Source: Salinirarus marinus (GTDB lineage Archaea; Halobacteriota; Halobacteria; Halobacteriales; Haloferacaceae). From it: DNA of 64,000 nucleotides. Below, piece by piece: positions 29,287 through 38,016 of the stretch; position 1 is the first letter of the stretch; every line of letters starts with the position of its first letter. The notes beneath the pieces are model-generated. The model saw only the letters and a list, made by a program, of their open reading frames with translations. It had not been told where the DNA came from and did not search any database. The stretch covers positions 272,978 through 336,977 of the forward strand of contig CP132293.1 of the NCBI GenBank assembly GCA_030734185.1, given 5' to 3'. The position numbers and the translations under genes were made by a program.

Positions 29287-29640
29287 ATGACGCAACCCAC
29301 CACTCACATCGGACGCACTGCTCGTCAACTCGCGATGCTCGCCGTCCCGCTGCTGGTCGCGGCGACTGGAACGGCTGCTGCCCATGGTGGTGGGAGCTAC
29401 GTCGGGGGCATGATGGGCGGCGGCTGGGGCCTCTTCGGCGGAGCGATGGGGCTCTGGGGACTCCTCTGGATGGGGCTCCTCATCGCCGTTCCGCTCTACC
29501 TCGTCTATGCGCTCCTCAATCGAGGATCCGGTGGGAATGACGAGCAGTCGTTGTCGGTTCTCCGTGAGCGCTACGCCCGCGGGGAGCTCTCGGACGATGA
29601 ATTCGATCGACGGCGAAAACAGCTCGAACGCACCGGATGA
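29287..29640 (+). CDS. SHOCT-domain membrane protein with signal peptide
   Basis: This 117-residue protein has an N-terminal signal or helix ending AAAHGGG, a Gly/Met-rich loop (GGMMGGGWGLFGGAMG), a second helix and a C-terminal SHOCT domain (LRERYARGELSDDEFDRRRK). It is the first of several paralogues clustered here, and the fragment at 20015 matches its tail. Confidence 0.8.
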   Translation: MTQPTTHIGRTARQLAMLAVPLLVAATGTAAAHGGGSYVGGMMGGGWGLFGGAMGLWGLLWMGLLIAVPLYLVYALLNRGSGGNDEQSLSVLRERYARGELSDDEFDRRRKQLERTG

Positions 29641-29709
29641 CTGGAACAGCTGCTGTCCAGCCGATACATCACACTCCCAACGCCCGCCGTTACGGCACCC
29701 AACCGTTAA

Positions 29710-29723
29710 CCCCGTGGACGGGG
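29710..29723. promoter_or_regulatory. Palindrome upstream of DUF302 gene
   Basis: CCCCGT-GG-ACGGGG is a perfect inverted repeat ending 11 bases before the DUF302 ATG and overlapping a TTAACCCCGT word. The other DUF302 copy (19910) also has TTAACCCCGT at a similar distance. It is a candidate operator for the cassette. Confidence 0.4.
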
Positions 29724-29734
29724 CATAATATTAC

Positions 29735-30151
29735 ATGGAATACACAATACAGACTTCAGCCACTGGCGAGTTCGACGATGTCGTCGACACGACGAGTGCT
29801 GCGCTCAAAGACGAAGGATTCGGCGTCCTCTGTGACATCGATATCCAGGCGACGCTCAAGGAGAAACTCGGCGAAGAATTCCGCCAGTATCGCATTCTCG
29901 GCGCATGCAATCCACCGCTGGCATACGAAGGACTGACCGAAGAAATCGAACTCGGCGCACTCCTCCCGTGTAACGTCATCGTCTACGAAACCGATGACGG
30001 CGATATCGTTGTGAGTGCCGTTGATCCAAAGCAATTGGTCGGTATCGTGGACAACGATGCGCTCGACTCCATCGCGACCGAGGTCAACGAGCGTTTCGAG
30101 CGTGTTCTCTCGGGCGTTACCGACGAACTAGGATCTACGTCGGAGGCCTGA
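29735..30151 (+). CDS. DUF302 protein (second copy)
   Basis: This 138-residue protein is nearly identical to the copy at 19506 through the central region (GFGVLCDIDIQATLKEKLGE; ILGACNPPLAYEGL; LLPCNVIVYE). Only the first 30 and last 20 residues differ clearly. It is followed after 5 bases by a SHOCT gene, mirroring the other locus. The function of DUF302 is unknown. Confidence 0.88.
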   Translation: MEYTIQTSATGEFDDVVDTTSAALKDEGFGVLCDIDIQATLKEKLGEEFRQYRILGACNPPLAYEGLTEEIELGALLPCNVIVYETDDGDIVVSAVDPKQLVGIVDNDALDSIATEVNERFERVLSGVTDELGSTSEA

Positions 30152-30156
30152 TCTCG

Positions 30157-30510
30157 ATGTCTTCATCGAACCAACTCGACACCACGACCATCGTTCTCCT
30201 GATCCTCGGAGCGATCATCTTGCTCCCGTTGCTCACAATGGGGATGGGCTTCGGCGGGATGATGGGCTACGGTGGAATGATGGGCGGATACGGGACGACC
30301 AGCGGCTGGTGGCCACTCGTCGGGATGCTCGTTCAGTTGGTCTTCCTCCTCCTCCTGCTCGGTGGAGGATATCTCGTCTTCCGTCGCGTGACCGAATCGC
30401 AGTCGTCGCGGAATCCTGCAATGGAGGAGTTGCGTATGGCATACGCCCGCGGTGATCTCACCGAGGAAGAGTTTGAGACGCGTCGGAACAAGCTCGAACG
30501 TTCGGAGTGA
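30157..30510 (+). CDS. SHOCT-domain membrane protein
   Basis: This 117-residue paralogue of 19157 has an N-terminal helix, a Met/Gly loop (GMGFGGMMGYGGMMGGYG), a second helix, and the SHOCT domain (MEELRMAYARGDLTEEEFE). The order DUF302-SHOCT with tight spacing is the same as in the reverse-strand cassette at 19.2-19.9 kb, so the pair was duplicated as a unit. Confidence 0.85.
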   Translation: MSSSNQLDTTTIVLLILGAIILLPLLTMGMGFGGMMGYGGMMGGYGTTSGWWPLVGMLVQLVFLLLLLGGGYLVFRRVTESQSSRNPAMEELRMAYARGDLTEEEFETRRNKLERSE

Positions 30511-30558
30511 CGCCCTGACCACCAACTCCGGCGTTACTCACATCCGCTTCCTTGTATT

Positions 30559-30587
30559 CCGAAATCTGTGACCCTCACAGCTTTCGG
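30559..30587. promoter_or_regulatory. 29-bp inverted repeat upstream of thioredoxin-like gene
   Basis: CCGAAATCTGTGA-CCC-TCACAGCTTTCGG forms 13-base arms with one mismatch. It lies 45-74 bases before the thioredoxin-like ATG and about 50 bases after the SHOCT stop. It could be an operator for a dimeric regulator or an RNA hairpin between the two transcription units. Confidence 0.5.
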
Positions 30588-30632
30588 ATGTGAACAGAAA
30601 TGTGCTAAAGAAACAAGGCCCTACTAGCTACT

Positions 30633-30940
30633 ATGACGGAAGTAATCCTGTTCACACAGGAGACGTGCGGGGCGTGCGCAACGCAACGAGAGAAAAACGA
30701 AGGCATCGAAGATGCGTATCCGGATGTCGAATTTCGCGAGGTCGACATCCAGACCGATCTGGAGACGGCCGAGGAGTACGGTGTTCGAAAGACGCCAACG
30801 ACGCTTGTGTACGCGAACGGGGAACAGACAGCCGAGTTCATCGGAATCGTCGACCGTGACGACCTGAGGCAGCTATCGAGAGCGCCGGCCAGCAATCGCC
30901 CGGCCTCGCGCACCGACTCACCAGCATCATCCGCAGATAA
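30633..30940 (+). pseudogene. Thioredoxin-like/glutaredoxin protein, frameshifted near the end
   Basis: The frame from ATG 30633 is a thioredoxin-fold protein with the active site CGACATQ (near residue 11) and the cis-proline in KTPTTLVYANG. Near 30867 the coding signal moves to the next frame, which reads LRAAIESAGQQSPGLAH and stops at 30938-30940. The original gene would be about 102 residues. As it stands, the first frame runs on into the next gene. One missing base explains this. The N-terminal domain may still fold. Confidence 0.7.
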
Positions 30941-30960
30941 CAGAAGTCAAAACAATACAA

Positions 30961-31713
30961 TGACGGACTACAGTAGACGCCAGTTCCAGGAGCGCTCGGT
31001 GCCGGCACAGTCGCAAGTGCGGGATTCACCCAGCCAGTCGCCGCACAGGAGACGCCCGTCGTCGAGATGGGGAACAACTACTTCGACCCGATCGGACTCC
31101 ACGTCGAACCCGGCACGACAGTTCGCTTCGAGCTGCGGCCGGAGCCCACTCGGCAACCGCCTACGAGAACCGGATTCCGGCCGACACCAACGCATTCGAC
31201 AGTGGAACCATCTCGTCGGGAGCCTTCGAGTACACGTTCGAAGAGCCAGGCACGTACGACTACTACTGCGTCCCACACAAGTCAATCGGGATGGTCGGTC
31301 GCATCGTCGTCGGCAGCCCCGGCGGTCCAGCCGAGGAGAGTCCGATTCTGGACGGCGACGTGCCCGAAAGCGACGCGATCGTCGAACAGGGCGCGATAGC
31401 GTATGGGTCCAGCACCGGAGATGGTGGGACCTCCGGTGGCGGAATGATGGGCCCTGGGATGGGGTCTGGTCCTGGAATGATGAATGGGCGGAACGGTGGC
31501 CGGTTCGGCGGGCTGCCGTTCGTCGGCGGGGCACTCGGAATGCTGGGGCTGGTCGGCGGATTCCTCTACTGGGCACTCGGGCGAGGTGATGCACCTCCAG
31601 AGAGTGACGATTCCGCGATGGAAACCCTCAAACGTCGATATGCCCGCGGCGAGATCGACGAAACGGAGTTCCAACGACGCCGTGAACGATTGGTACAGAA
31701 TCAAGAGAACTGA
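30961..31713 (+). pseudogene. Halocyanin-SHOCT fusion protein, two frameshifts
   Basis: Three frames join into one protein of about 250 residues: a Tat start (MTDYSRRQF), then in the next frame FTQPVAAQETPVVEMGNNYF, then GAHSATAYENRIPADTNAF with the copper ligands HSAT and CVPHKSIGM. A Met/Gly-rich loop, a membrane helix and a SHOCT domain (ETLKRRYARGEIDETEFQRR) follow. One-base losses near 30977 and 31138 restore the frame. It would anchor a blue copper domain outside and a SHOCT domain inside. The part from ATG 31291 could be expressed alone. Confidence 0.75.
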
Positions 31714-31926
31714 TGCCTGTCAGGGCCTGTGCGTGGGGAGATTCTGACGACTGTGGATCGCCGACGTACAATAGTCGCCTGACGTCGTGCCCTACTGCTA
31801 GGGGGACTCATCCTAAAGACACGGAGCAACGTATCGGTTGCCCTCAAATCAAAGACTATTACTGGAGCAGTACTGGCGGCTGACCAACTTTATGAACGCA
31901 GTCGACGAACCCCACTAGTGGTTCAC

Positions 31927-32289
31927 ATGTCGACAGAGCGCACGTCCGACGGTTTGCTCCGCATCGTACTGATAGTCCTCGCAGTAATCGTCCTGTTCCC
32001 GCTGCTAATGATGGTATTTGCGATGCCGATGATGGGGATGATGGGCTGGTGGTGGGGCGGCGGAATAGCTGGCGGCCTCTCCCCACTGTGGGGCATCGGG
32101 ATGATGCTCGTCTGGCTCGTCGTCCTCATCGGCATCGGATACCTTCTCTATCGCGGTCTCGTCGGCGGTGCTGGGTCGTCGTTGACCGGCGATAGAGCAC
32201 TCGAGGAACTCCGTGTAGCGTACGCTCGCGGCGATCTCACGGATGAGGAATACGAACAGCGGAAAGACCTCCTCGAACGCGAGACCTGA
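31927..32289 (+). CDS. SHOCT-domain membrane protein
   Basis: This 120-residue paralogue of the other SHOCT genes has an N-terminal helix, a loop with MPMMGMMGWWWGGG, a second helix, and ALEELRVAYARGDLTDEEYE at the C-terminus. The ATG at 31927 is preceded by the perfect palindrome CCACTAGTGG (31912-31921) and a TATA-like CTTTATGAA about 35 bases upstream. Confidence 0.83.
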   Translation: MSTERTSDGLLRIVLIVLAVIVLFPLLMMVFAMPMMGMMGWWWGGGIAGGLSPLWGIGMMLVWLVVLIGIGYLLYRGLVGGAGSSLTGDRALEELRVAYARGDLTDEEYEQRKDLLERET

Positions 32290-32306
32290 ATCAGAACCCC
32301 TCAACG

Positions 32307-32939
32307 ATGGAAACCACTGGAAAAACGACACCATCTTCGTTGCTTCCCTTGTGGTTAGAGAAGTACACGACAGCTGGGCTCTTCGGGCTTCTACTTGGGA
32401 CAGTCTTCTGTCTCGTCGCCCTCTTCACCAATCCCGTCCCGGACCCATCGTTCCCCTGGGCTACACTTCCTCCGTCGCTGCGACTTCCGATACAACAGCC
32501 GAGAATCGAACACTGGCCAGTCACCTACACGATCGGCATCTGGCTGTGGGTCTTCTGCTTTCCCGCGCTCTTCCTCGCTGGATACCGGCGATACGGCGAC
32601 GGGAACCGTGAGGCTGCGGTGTGGCTCGTCGGGTTGCCGACCGTCGCGATGCTGGGCTGGACCACGTACTGTCGGTTCTTCTGGCCGAAACTCAATCCAC
32701 CAACCTGGAACGCCCCGGCCTACACGTTCGTTTGCTGGCTGTACTGTTCGACCTACAACGTGCTCTGGAGCAACACCGCATACGTCATTGCGCTATTCGG
32801 CATCGTCACGACTATCCTCGTCGTGCGACATCAGGATAGAGACCGATATGCCCTTCTCGGGTTTGGAATCCTCGCACTTCCTCTCGGATTACCGGCCCTG
32901 TACGAAGGGTATCGACGGACGACGCGAACCAAAACCTGA
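32307..32939 (+). CDS. Hypothetical polytopic membrane protein
   Basis: This 210-residue protein has five or six helices and aromatic loops (TYCRFFWPKLNPPTWNAPAY, then FVCWLYCSTYNVLW). It starts 17 bases after the SHOCT gene, so it is probably cotranscribed. No family recognised. Confidence 0.65.
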   Translation: METTGKTTPSSLLPLWLEKYTTAGLFGLLLGTVFCLVALFTNPVPDPSFPWATLPPSLRLPIQQPRIEHWPVTYTIGIWLWVFCFPALFLAGYRRYGDGNREAAVWLVGLPTVAMLGWTTYCRFFWPKLNPPTWNAPAYTFVCWLYCSTYNVLWSNTAYVIALFGIVTTILVVRHQDRDRYALLGFGILALPLGLPALYEGYRRTTRTKT

Positions 32940-33057
32940 GGATTTGTAACAGGAGACTGTCTTCAACGCTGTTCGAAAAGGTGGTGGGAAGACTGCTAAT
33001 TCGAGGAGGAGGGGTGATCGAGACTCCTTCACCGATCACAGCCCGAAGAAACGTTTT

Positions 33058-33303
33058 CTGTGGGCATCTCCTCAGCACGAGTATGTCGACGACTGTCCAA
33101 CACCCGAAACAGACGAGACATGTGCGTACTGTGAATCCCGGATTTTCGACCACGATCCAATCTGCGTCCGCGATTGCGATGACGAGTGTGGCTCACCCAC
33201 GTATTTCTGTAACTACGCCTGTCTGTCCGCATATATCGACGAGAACGACCTCACTACCGGGAATGCATGCGAGTGGACTCCCGACGACACTAGCTGTTGC
33301 TGA
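33058..33303 (+). pseudogene. Cys-rich small zinc-finger-like protein lacking an obvious start
   Basis: One frame reads EYVDDCPTPETDETCAYCES, then ICVRDCDDECGSPTYFCNYA and ends DDTSCC with TGA at 33301-33303. Eleven cysteines in about 75 codons and the CxxC pairs suggest metal binding. The frame is open upstream to 32950 but contains no ATG or GTG start, so the 5' end is probably lost or shifted. Haloarchaea have small Cys-rich proteins of this type with unknown function. Confidence 0.45.
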
Positions 33304-33340
33304 TCGGCGCCATCGGTTCATTCGTCGCCTTTAGTGATCG

Positions 33341-35581
33341 TTATTCGTGGAATCCGAGTAATCGAAGCCCGTTCAGGGACACGAGGACCGTCGAACCCTC
33401 GTGGCCGACCACGGCCAGCGGTAAGGGGATACCACGTAACAGAATCGTGCCAACCATCAGCGCAATCGCACCAAAGGCGATTGCGAGGTTGACTGTCAGC
33501 GTCCGGCGCGTCCTGCGACCGAGTCCCAGCACGTACGGAATCTTCCCGATGTCGTCGCCCATCAGGACGACGTCAGCCGTTTCGAGGGCAACGTCGGTCC
33601 CGGCGCCACCCATGGCGATCCCGAGCGTCGCCGTCGCCAGCGCGGGTGCGTCGTTCACACCGTCACCCACCATCGCCACGTTCTCGTATCGCTCAACCAG
33701 ATCGTCGATGGTTGCCACTTTCTCTTCCGGCAGCAGTTCCGCCTGCACTTCGTCGATACCGACTTCGTCGGCGATCTGCTGGGCGACGCGTTCGTTGTCG
33801 CCGGTCAGCATAACGATGTGCTCCACGCCGAGCGAGCGGAGGTTCTCGATCATCTCTGCAGCCCCCGGCCGGACCGTGTCGGTGAACGCAAGCCATCCCA
33901 GTACCGTGACACTGTCGCCGTGCTCACGGGCGACGAGGACGCTCGTTTTCCCCTCCGCCTCCAGGGACTGGAGCCGATCGAGACCAGGTTCGAGCCCCTC
34001 GATTGCAGCGTCTTCGAGAACCGTTTCGACGTAACTCCGATTCCCGATGTGGATGATTCCGTCGTCGACATCGGCGCGGACGCCTTTTCCGGCCTCTGAT
34101 TAAAACCGTCGCGCGTCGGGAACGTCGAGTGCGCGGTCTTCGGCTTCCGAGACGGTCGCACGAGCCAAGTGATGCTCCGAGCGGGCCTGCACAGCGGCCA
34201 CGAGCGAGAGCAGTTCGTCAGCAGTCGGTGACTCGTCCCCAAGACCGTCCCGGACAAACACGTCGGTCAGCTGCGTCTCGCCCCGCGTGAGTGTTCCCGT
34301 CTTGTCGAACGCGACCGCGTCGATGTTCGCGGCCGTCTCGACGTGTTCACCGCCCTTGAACAGGACGCCCTGCCTCCCGCCGGAGGCGATCGCCGACAGC
34401 ACCGCCGCCGGCGTGGAGATGATGACCGCACACGGCGAGGCAGCGACCATCAGGGTCATCGCGCGGTAGAACGTGCTGGTGAACTCGCTTCCGAGCGCGA
34501 GCGGGATGGCGATCGCCGCAATTGTGAGCCCGAACACACCGAGGACGTACGGCTGCTCAAGGCGGTCGATGAGCCGCTGTGTCGGCGCCTTCTCGCTCTG
34601 GGCGCGCTCGACCATGTGGATGAGACGGCTGATCGCCGACTCGTGGGCTTGCCGCGTGACCTCGATCTCCAGGCTGCCGCTCTCATTGATCGTCCCGCCG
34701 AACACCTCATCTCCGGGCTCTTTCGGCACGGGCACTGATTCGCCAGTGAGTGACGCCTGATCGACCGTTCCCTCGCCAGACGCGACGACGCCGTCGAGCG
34801 GAATCCTGTCGCCGGGACGGACGACGAACACGTCACCCACGGCGACCTCGTCGATGGGCACAGTGACCTCCTCACCGTCGCGGAAGACCTGTGCCTCGTC
34901 CGGCCGCATCTCGACGAGTGACTTGATCGCCCGTCGCGAGCGGCCAATCGCGTAGTGCTGGAGAGTGTTCGATAGTGAGAACAGGAACAGCAGCATCGCG
35001 CCCTCGAATGGTGCGCCAATCGAGAGGGCGCCGAGTGCGGCAACGATCATCAAGAGGTCGATATCGACCGCACGGTGGCGGAGCGTCTCGATCGCGCCTT
35101 TGAGCCCGTACCACCCGCCGAAGACGTATGCGACGCCGTACCCCGCCCACATGAGGAGCGGTGGTCCTTCGAGCCACCCCGTCACAAGGCCGACTGCCAT
35201 CCCGAGGAGCGTCAGACCGACGAACACGGCCTCCTGCCTGAGTTCCGAGCGGGTACTTACGTCATCCGTTGCTGTCTCAGATTCGTCCTGAATCGACACG
35301 TGGCGGTCGCGGATAGCGTCTCGAATCGTTTCTTCTGAGGTGATGCTCCCGTCGTAGGTGATCTGGGCGTCCCCTGTTCGAAACGAGACGTCGACATCGT
35401 GGACGCCGGAGAGACGCCTAAGATGTCGTTCAAGCGCCCGTGCTCCCGCGTCGCCACGACCACCTCGTCGTTCAATGTGGATAGTACACGTCGAGAGAGA
35501 TGGTGATTCAGTAACAGCCACGTTCTCGGTACCTATGATTTGGTTTGATTTCACGTTTGAGGTGAGCCTACGAGCATTCAT
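33341..35581 (-). pseudogene. P1B-4-like heavy-metal P-type ATPase with in-frame stop
   Basis: One frame of 746 codons encodes a complete metal ATPase: an N-terminal HMA-like domain without CxxC, the membrane motif SPC (AASPCAVIISTPA), [20 protein letters not shown] and a C-terminal HEGSTVLVSLNGLRLL. SPC and that ending fit the P1B-4 group (Co, Fe, Zn or Cd). A single TAA at 34100-34102 interrupts it after DARRF, where relatives have FQSEAGKGV; CAA to TAA would explain it. The frame continues unbroken on both sides, so the lesion is recent or an error. Confidence 0.85.
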
Positions 35582-35614
35582 CCAATCCTAATCTCGGCAC
35601 ACGAGCCGAGGATT

Positions 35615-36042
35615 TCATCCAATGATGGTTACCGGGATCTGTGCTCGGCGATTGACTGTCTCGGCGACACTCCCGAGGAACGTCCGGTCAGGCCTGCCCG
35701 ACCGTGGCTCCCCATAACGATCTGGTCGATGCCGTTGTCGGCAGCGTAGTCGAGAATCTCACGCGCTGGTTTCCCAACTTCAGTGACAGTATCGATCACA
35801 ATATCGTGTTCCGCCGCGAGATCCGTCGCAGTCGTGTGAATCTCGGTCCCCCGCTCCTGGGCCGTATCGTACCAGCCCTCTGCGACTGGCAAGCCACCGG
35901 CCTCTACATCGATTACCGAGTCGATCGGGTTGATGACGTAAATTGTGGTAATCGTGGCGTTCGGAAAGGTCTCGAGTGCGTACGTGAGGGCACGCTCGGC
36001 AAGCGGGGAGCCGTCCAAGGCGACGAGAACGTTGTCAGGCAT
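35615..36042 (-). pseudogene. Universal stress protein UspA, C-terminal frameshift
   Basis: The frame from ATG 36042 is a UspA domain (VLVALDGSPLAERAL; DQIVMGSHGRAGLTG with the ATP-binding glycines). After LTGR the frame departs; the next frame reads FLGSVAETVNRRAQIPVTII and a stop at 35615-35617, the normal Usp C-terminus. A missing base near 35683 explains this. The disrupted version would end 14 bases earlier with an unrelated tail. UspA proteins often neighbour metal ATPases. Confidence 0.75.
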
Positions 36043-36109
36043 ACGATAGAGTTCGAGAGGAGCTGAGAAGAGTGTAGTGCCGAAAGCTCGGTGCCCAGGA
36101 AACCGTTAA

Positions 36110-37336
36110 TTACCCATCAATCTCTGAGAGCGCCTCTGTTGCAACGTCACCGAGTTCGCCGGCTTCGATATGCGAGTAGCGCTCTCGGACCATCTCTTCG
36201 GAGTTATCGAGATACCGGGCCGCCACCGTGTATCCAAACGCGCGGACAAGTACCTCCCCCATCCCTCGGCGACCACCGTGCGGGGCAAGATAATCGTGTT
36301 TCGGATGGGGAATGTCGATTTCGGCGGCCTCCGAGAGCCGTTGGAGAATCGACCGTGCGCCGTCCGTCGTGATTGACGGTGGCCGCATATCCTCATCGAG
36401 CGCCAGCAGGAGGTCGCGAGCGTACTCATTACGCCGCTCAGCAATTGCCTCTGGGCGTTCCCCTCGGTCGGCAAACTCATCCTGGACGAGCCCTGCGAGC
36501 GTCCGTTGGTCAAACGTGGGAAACACCGGCCAGCGCTCCGTCGGTGGGTCCATCAGCTGGCGGTAACTCCGTAGCGGCGAGATCACCGGGTCGGGGAGAC
36601 TGGCGGCGTCCCACTGCTGTTTCTTTCGGTAGACGTCCATACTCCCGTCGTCGAGGGAGAGGTCCTCCCAGCGGACGCCGCGCCGGCGCGGGTCGTTCGG
36701 ATCCCGGAGCAGTTCCCCGACGCGGACAGCTGTGTACGCGAGAACGAACACCAGCGCCCGGTCACGAGCCGCCTTCAGCGCTGTGTAGCGCGCTCGCTGC
36801 TTATCGATGGGGTCAGTATCCTCTGGGAGTGTCGTATACGCCTCGATGACCTCGCGGGCCCGTTCGTCGACGTGACGGGTGAGAGCGTGGCGCTGTTCGG
36901 ACGTCCAGGCCTGCTGGTCACCGGGCTTGCGACCGTCGTCCTCCGGTAGCGGCGCCATCGCACTCGCCCGCTGCGCGTAATGCGCTTCGAGATACCCCTC
37001 GTTGACACACCAGCCACACCACGCAGAGATATAGCGGTAATAGGTTTGTACCGTGTTCTGCTTGAGTCCCCGATCTCCACCGAGATGCCGGGCGTACTCC
37101 CGAAACACGCGTTCGTCGAGATCGTCGAAGGCCGGCTCCCGGTCGACGTCGTCGGGGACGATCCCGGTCCAGTCGTCGGCGCCGCGGTCGCCGGCGGCCC
37201 ACTCGGCGAACCGCTCGAGCTCGCGTGCAGCGTTTCGTCGATAGTTCCCGCCGTCGCCACCGCGGCCTTTCCCCTTGTCTTGGAGGTAGCGCTCGAAGCT
37301 GTCGTCGAGCGGCGTCGAAAGCGTTCGGTCAGGCAT
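36110..37336 (-). CDS. Tyrosine recombinase (XerC/D-like integrase)
   Basis: This protein of about 408 residues has an N-terminal SAM-like core-binding domain (residues 10-130) and a catalytic domain with the active-site arginine in YTAVRVGELL, HGGRRGM (HxxR box), and the tyrosine in RERYSHIE near the end. The ATG MPDRTLS at 37336 fits better than the one 5 codons upstream. It resembles haloarchaeal plasmid integrases that resolve or integrate replicons. Its neighbour is a ParA module. Confidence 0.9.
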   Translation of the reverse strand: MPDRTLSTPLDDSFERYLQDKGKGRGGDGGNYRRNAARELERFAEWAAGDRGADDWTGIVPDDVDREPAFDDLDERVFREYARHLGGDRGLKQNTVQTYYRYISAWCGWCVNEGYLEAHYAQRASAMAPLPEDDGRKPGDQQAWTSEQRHALTRHVDERAREVIEAYTTLPEDTDPIDKQRARYTALKAARDRALVFVLAYTAVRVGELLRDPNDPRRRGVRWEDLSLDDGSMDVYRKKQQWDAASLPDPVISPLRSYRQLMDPPTERWPVFPTFDQRTLAGLVQDEFADRGERPEAIAERRNEYARDLLLALDEDMRPPSITTDGARSILQRLSEAAEIDIPHPKHDYLAPHGGRRGMGEVLVRAFGYTVAARYLDNSEEMVRERYSHIEAGELGDVATEALSEIDG

Positions 37337-37558
37337 CCACCGGCCCTCCACCGTCCTGTGGGGCCGGTCTTGGTGCCTCTACCCCGGGGAAGCGTCGTCG
37401 TGAGGCGGTTGCAGCATTCGTGCTTCACCGACGGCGGCGTGGTACTTCAAAGTGGTCGTGATTACGGGGATAATCAGGACCACTAGCTGTATTCGCCCCA
37501 TCTGAAGAATTCCGGCATCTGGAGCCCCTTAACGTTGGAATTCCGTACTACAGGAAAA

Positions 37559-37581
37559 TGTATATCGTATATCGCTATACA
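37559..37581. repeat. Short AT-rich iteron-like repeat
   Basis: Tandem TATATCG-TATATCG is flanked by GTATA and TATAC, forming an inverted pair around it. Just upstream GAATTCCG occurs twice (37508 and 37538 areas). It lies between the recombinase and the partition genes. It could be an operator, crossover site or iteron; only the pattern is seen. Confidence 0.35.
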
Positions 37582-37608
37582 AAATCCCGGGCCTCGCTCT
37601 GCGCTAGG

Positions 37609-38016
37609 TCATTCGTCGCCGAGTTCCGAAAGCCGAGCCTGAATTTCCTCGGCATCCGCCTCAGAGAGCGCCTCAACACCGAACTGGACGAGTAGCGGGT
37701 AGAAGTGGCGGTTCTTCTTGAACTCGTCCTGGCCCGCCTTGCGGAGTTTCAGCTGGGACTCGAGGTAGGTATCCTCCATCTCGTCGAGGACATCGTCGGG
37801 AATGTAGATCGTCCTACCGTTCCACTCGTCCTTGATGTTCGTCTTCGTTTTGCTCGTTTCGTTCGTTTCACTCGTTGAAGTCGATTCGGTCGTTTCGGTC
37901 GATGAACTGGTTTCCACCGTTTCACTCACCTCACTCGTTTCGCCGGAATCGGACTCATCGTCCTCCTCTTCGTAGTTGCCCTCGATGCCGGATGCATCGC
38001 CCCAGCCGTCGGTCAT
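37609..38016 (-). CDS. ParA partner protein with repeat-encoded acidic N-terminus
   Basis: This 135-residue protein has a low-complexity Ser/Thr/Glu-rich first half (TSSSTETTESTSTSETNE) and a C-terminal part with RTIYIPDDVLDEMEDTYLES that looks like a ribbon-helix-helix or similar DNA-binding segment. Its ATG overlaps the restored parA stop, so the two are coupled. The low-complexity codons carry the same TTCGTT/CTCGTT hexamers as the array upstream of parA. It is the likely centromere-binding ParB equivalent. Confidence 0.7.
   Translation of the reverse strand: MTDGWGDASGIEGNYEEEDDESDSGETSEVSETVETSSSTETTESTSTSETNETSKTKTNIKDEWNGRTIYIPDDVLDEMEDTYLESQLKLRKAGQDEFKKNRHFYPLLVQFGVEALSEADAEEIQARLSELGDE

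Noticed and set aside
30559-30587. Bacterial-type intrinsic terminator
   Set aside because: There is no T-run after the hairpin, and archaeal termination relies on T-tracts rather than hairpins.
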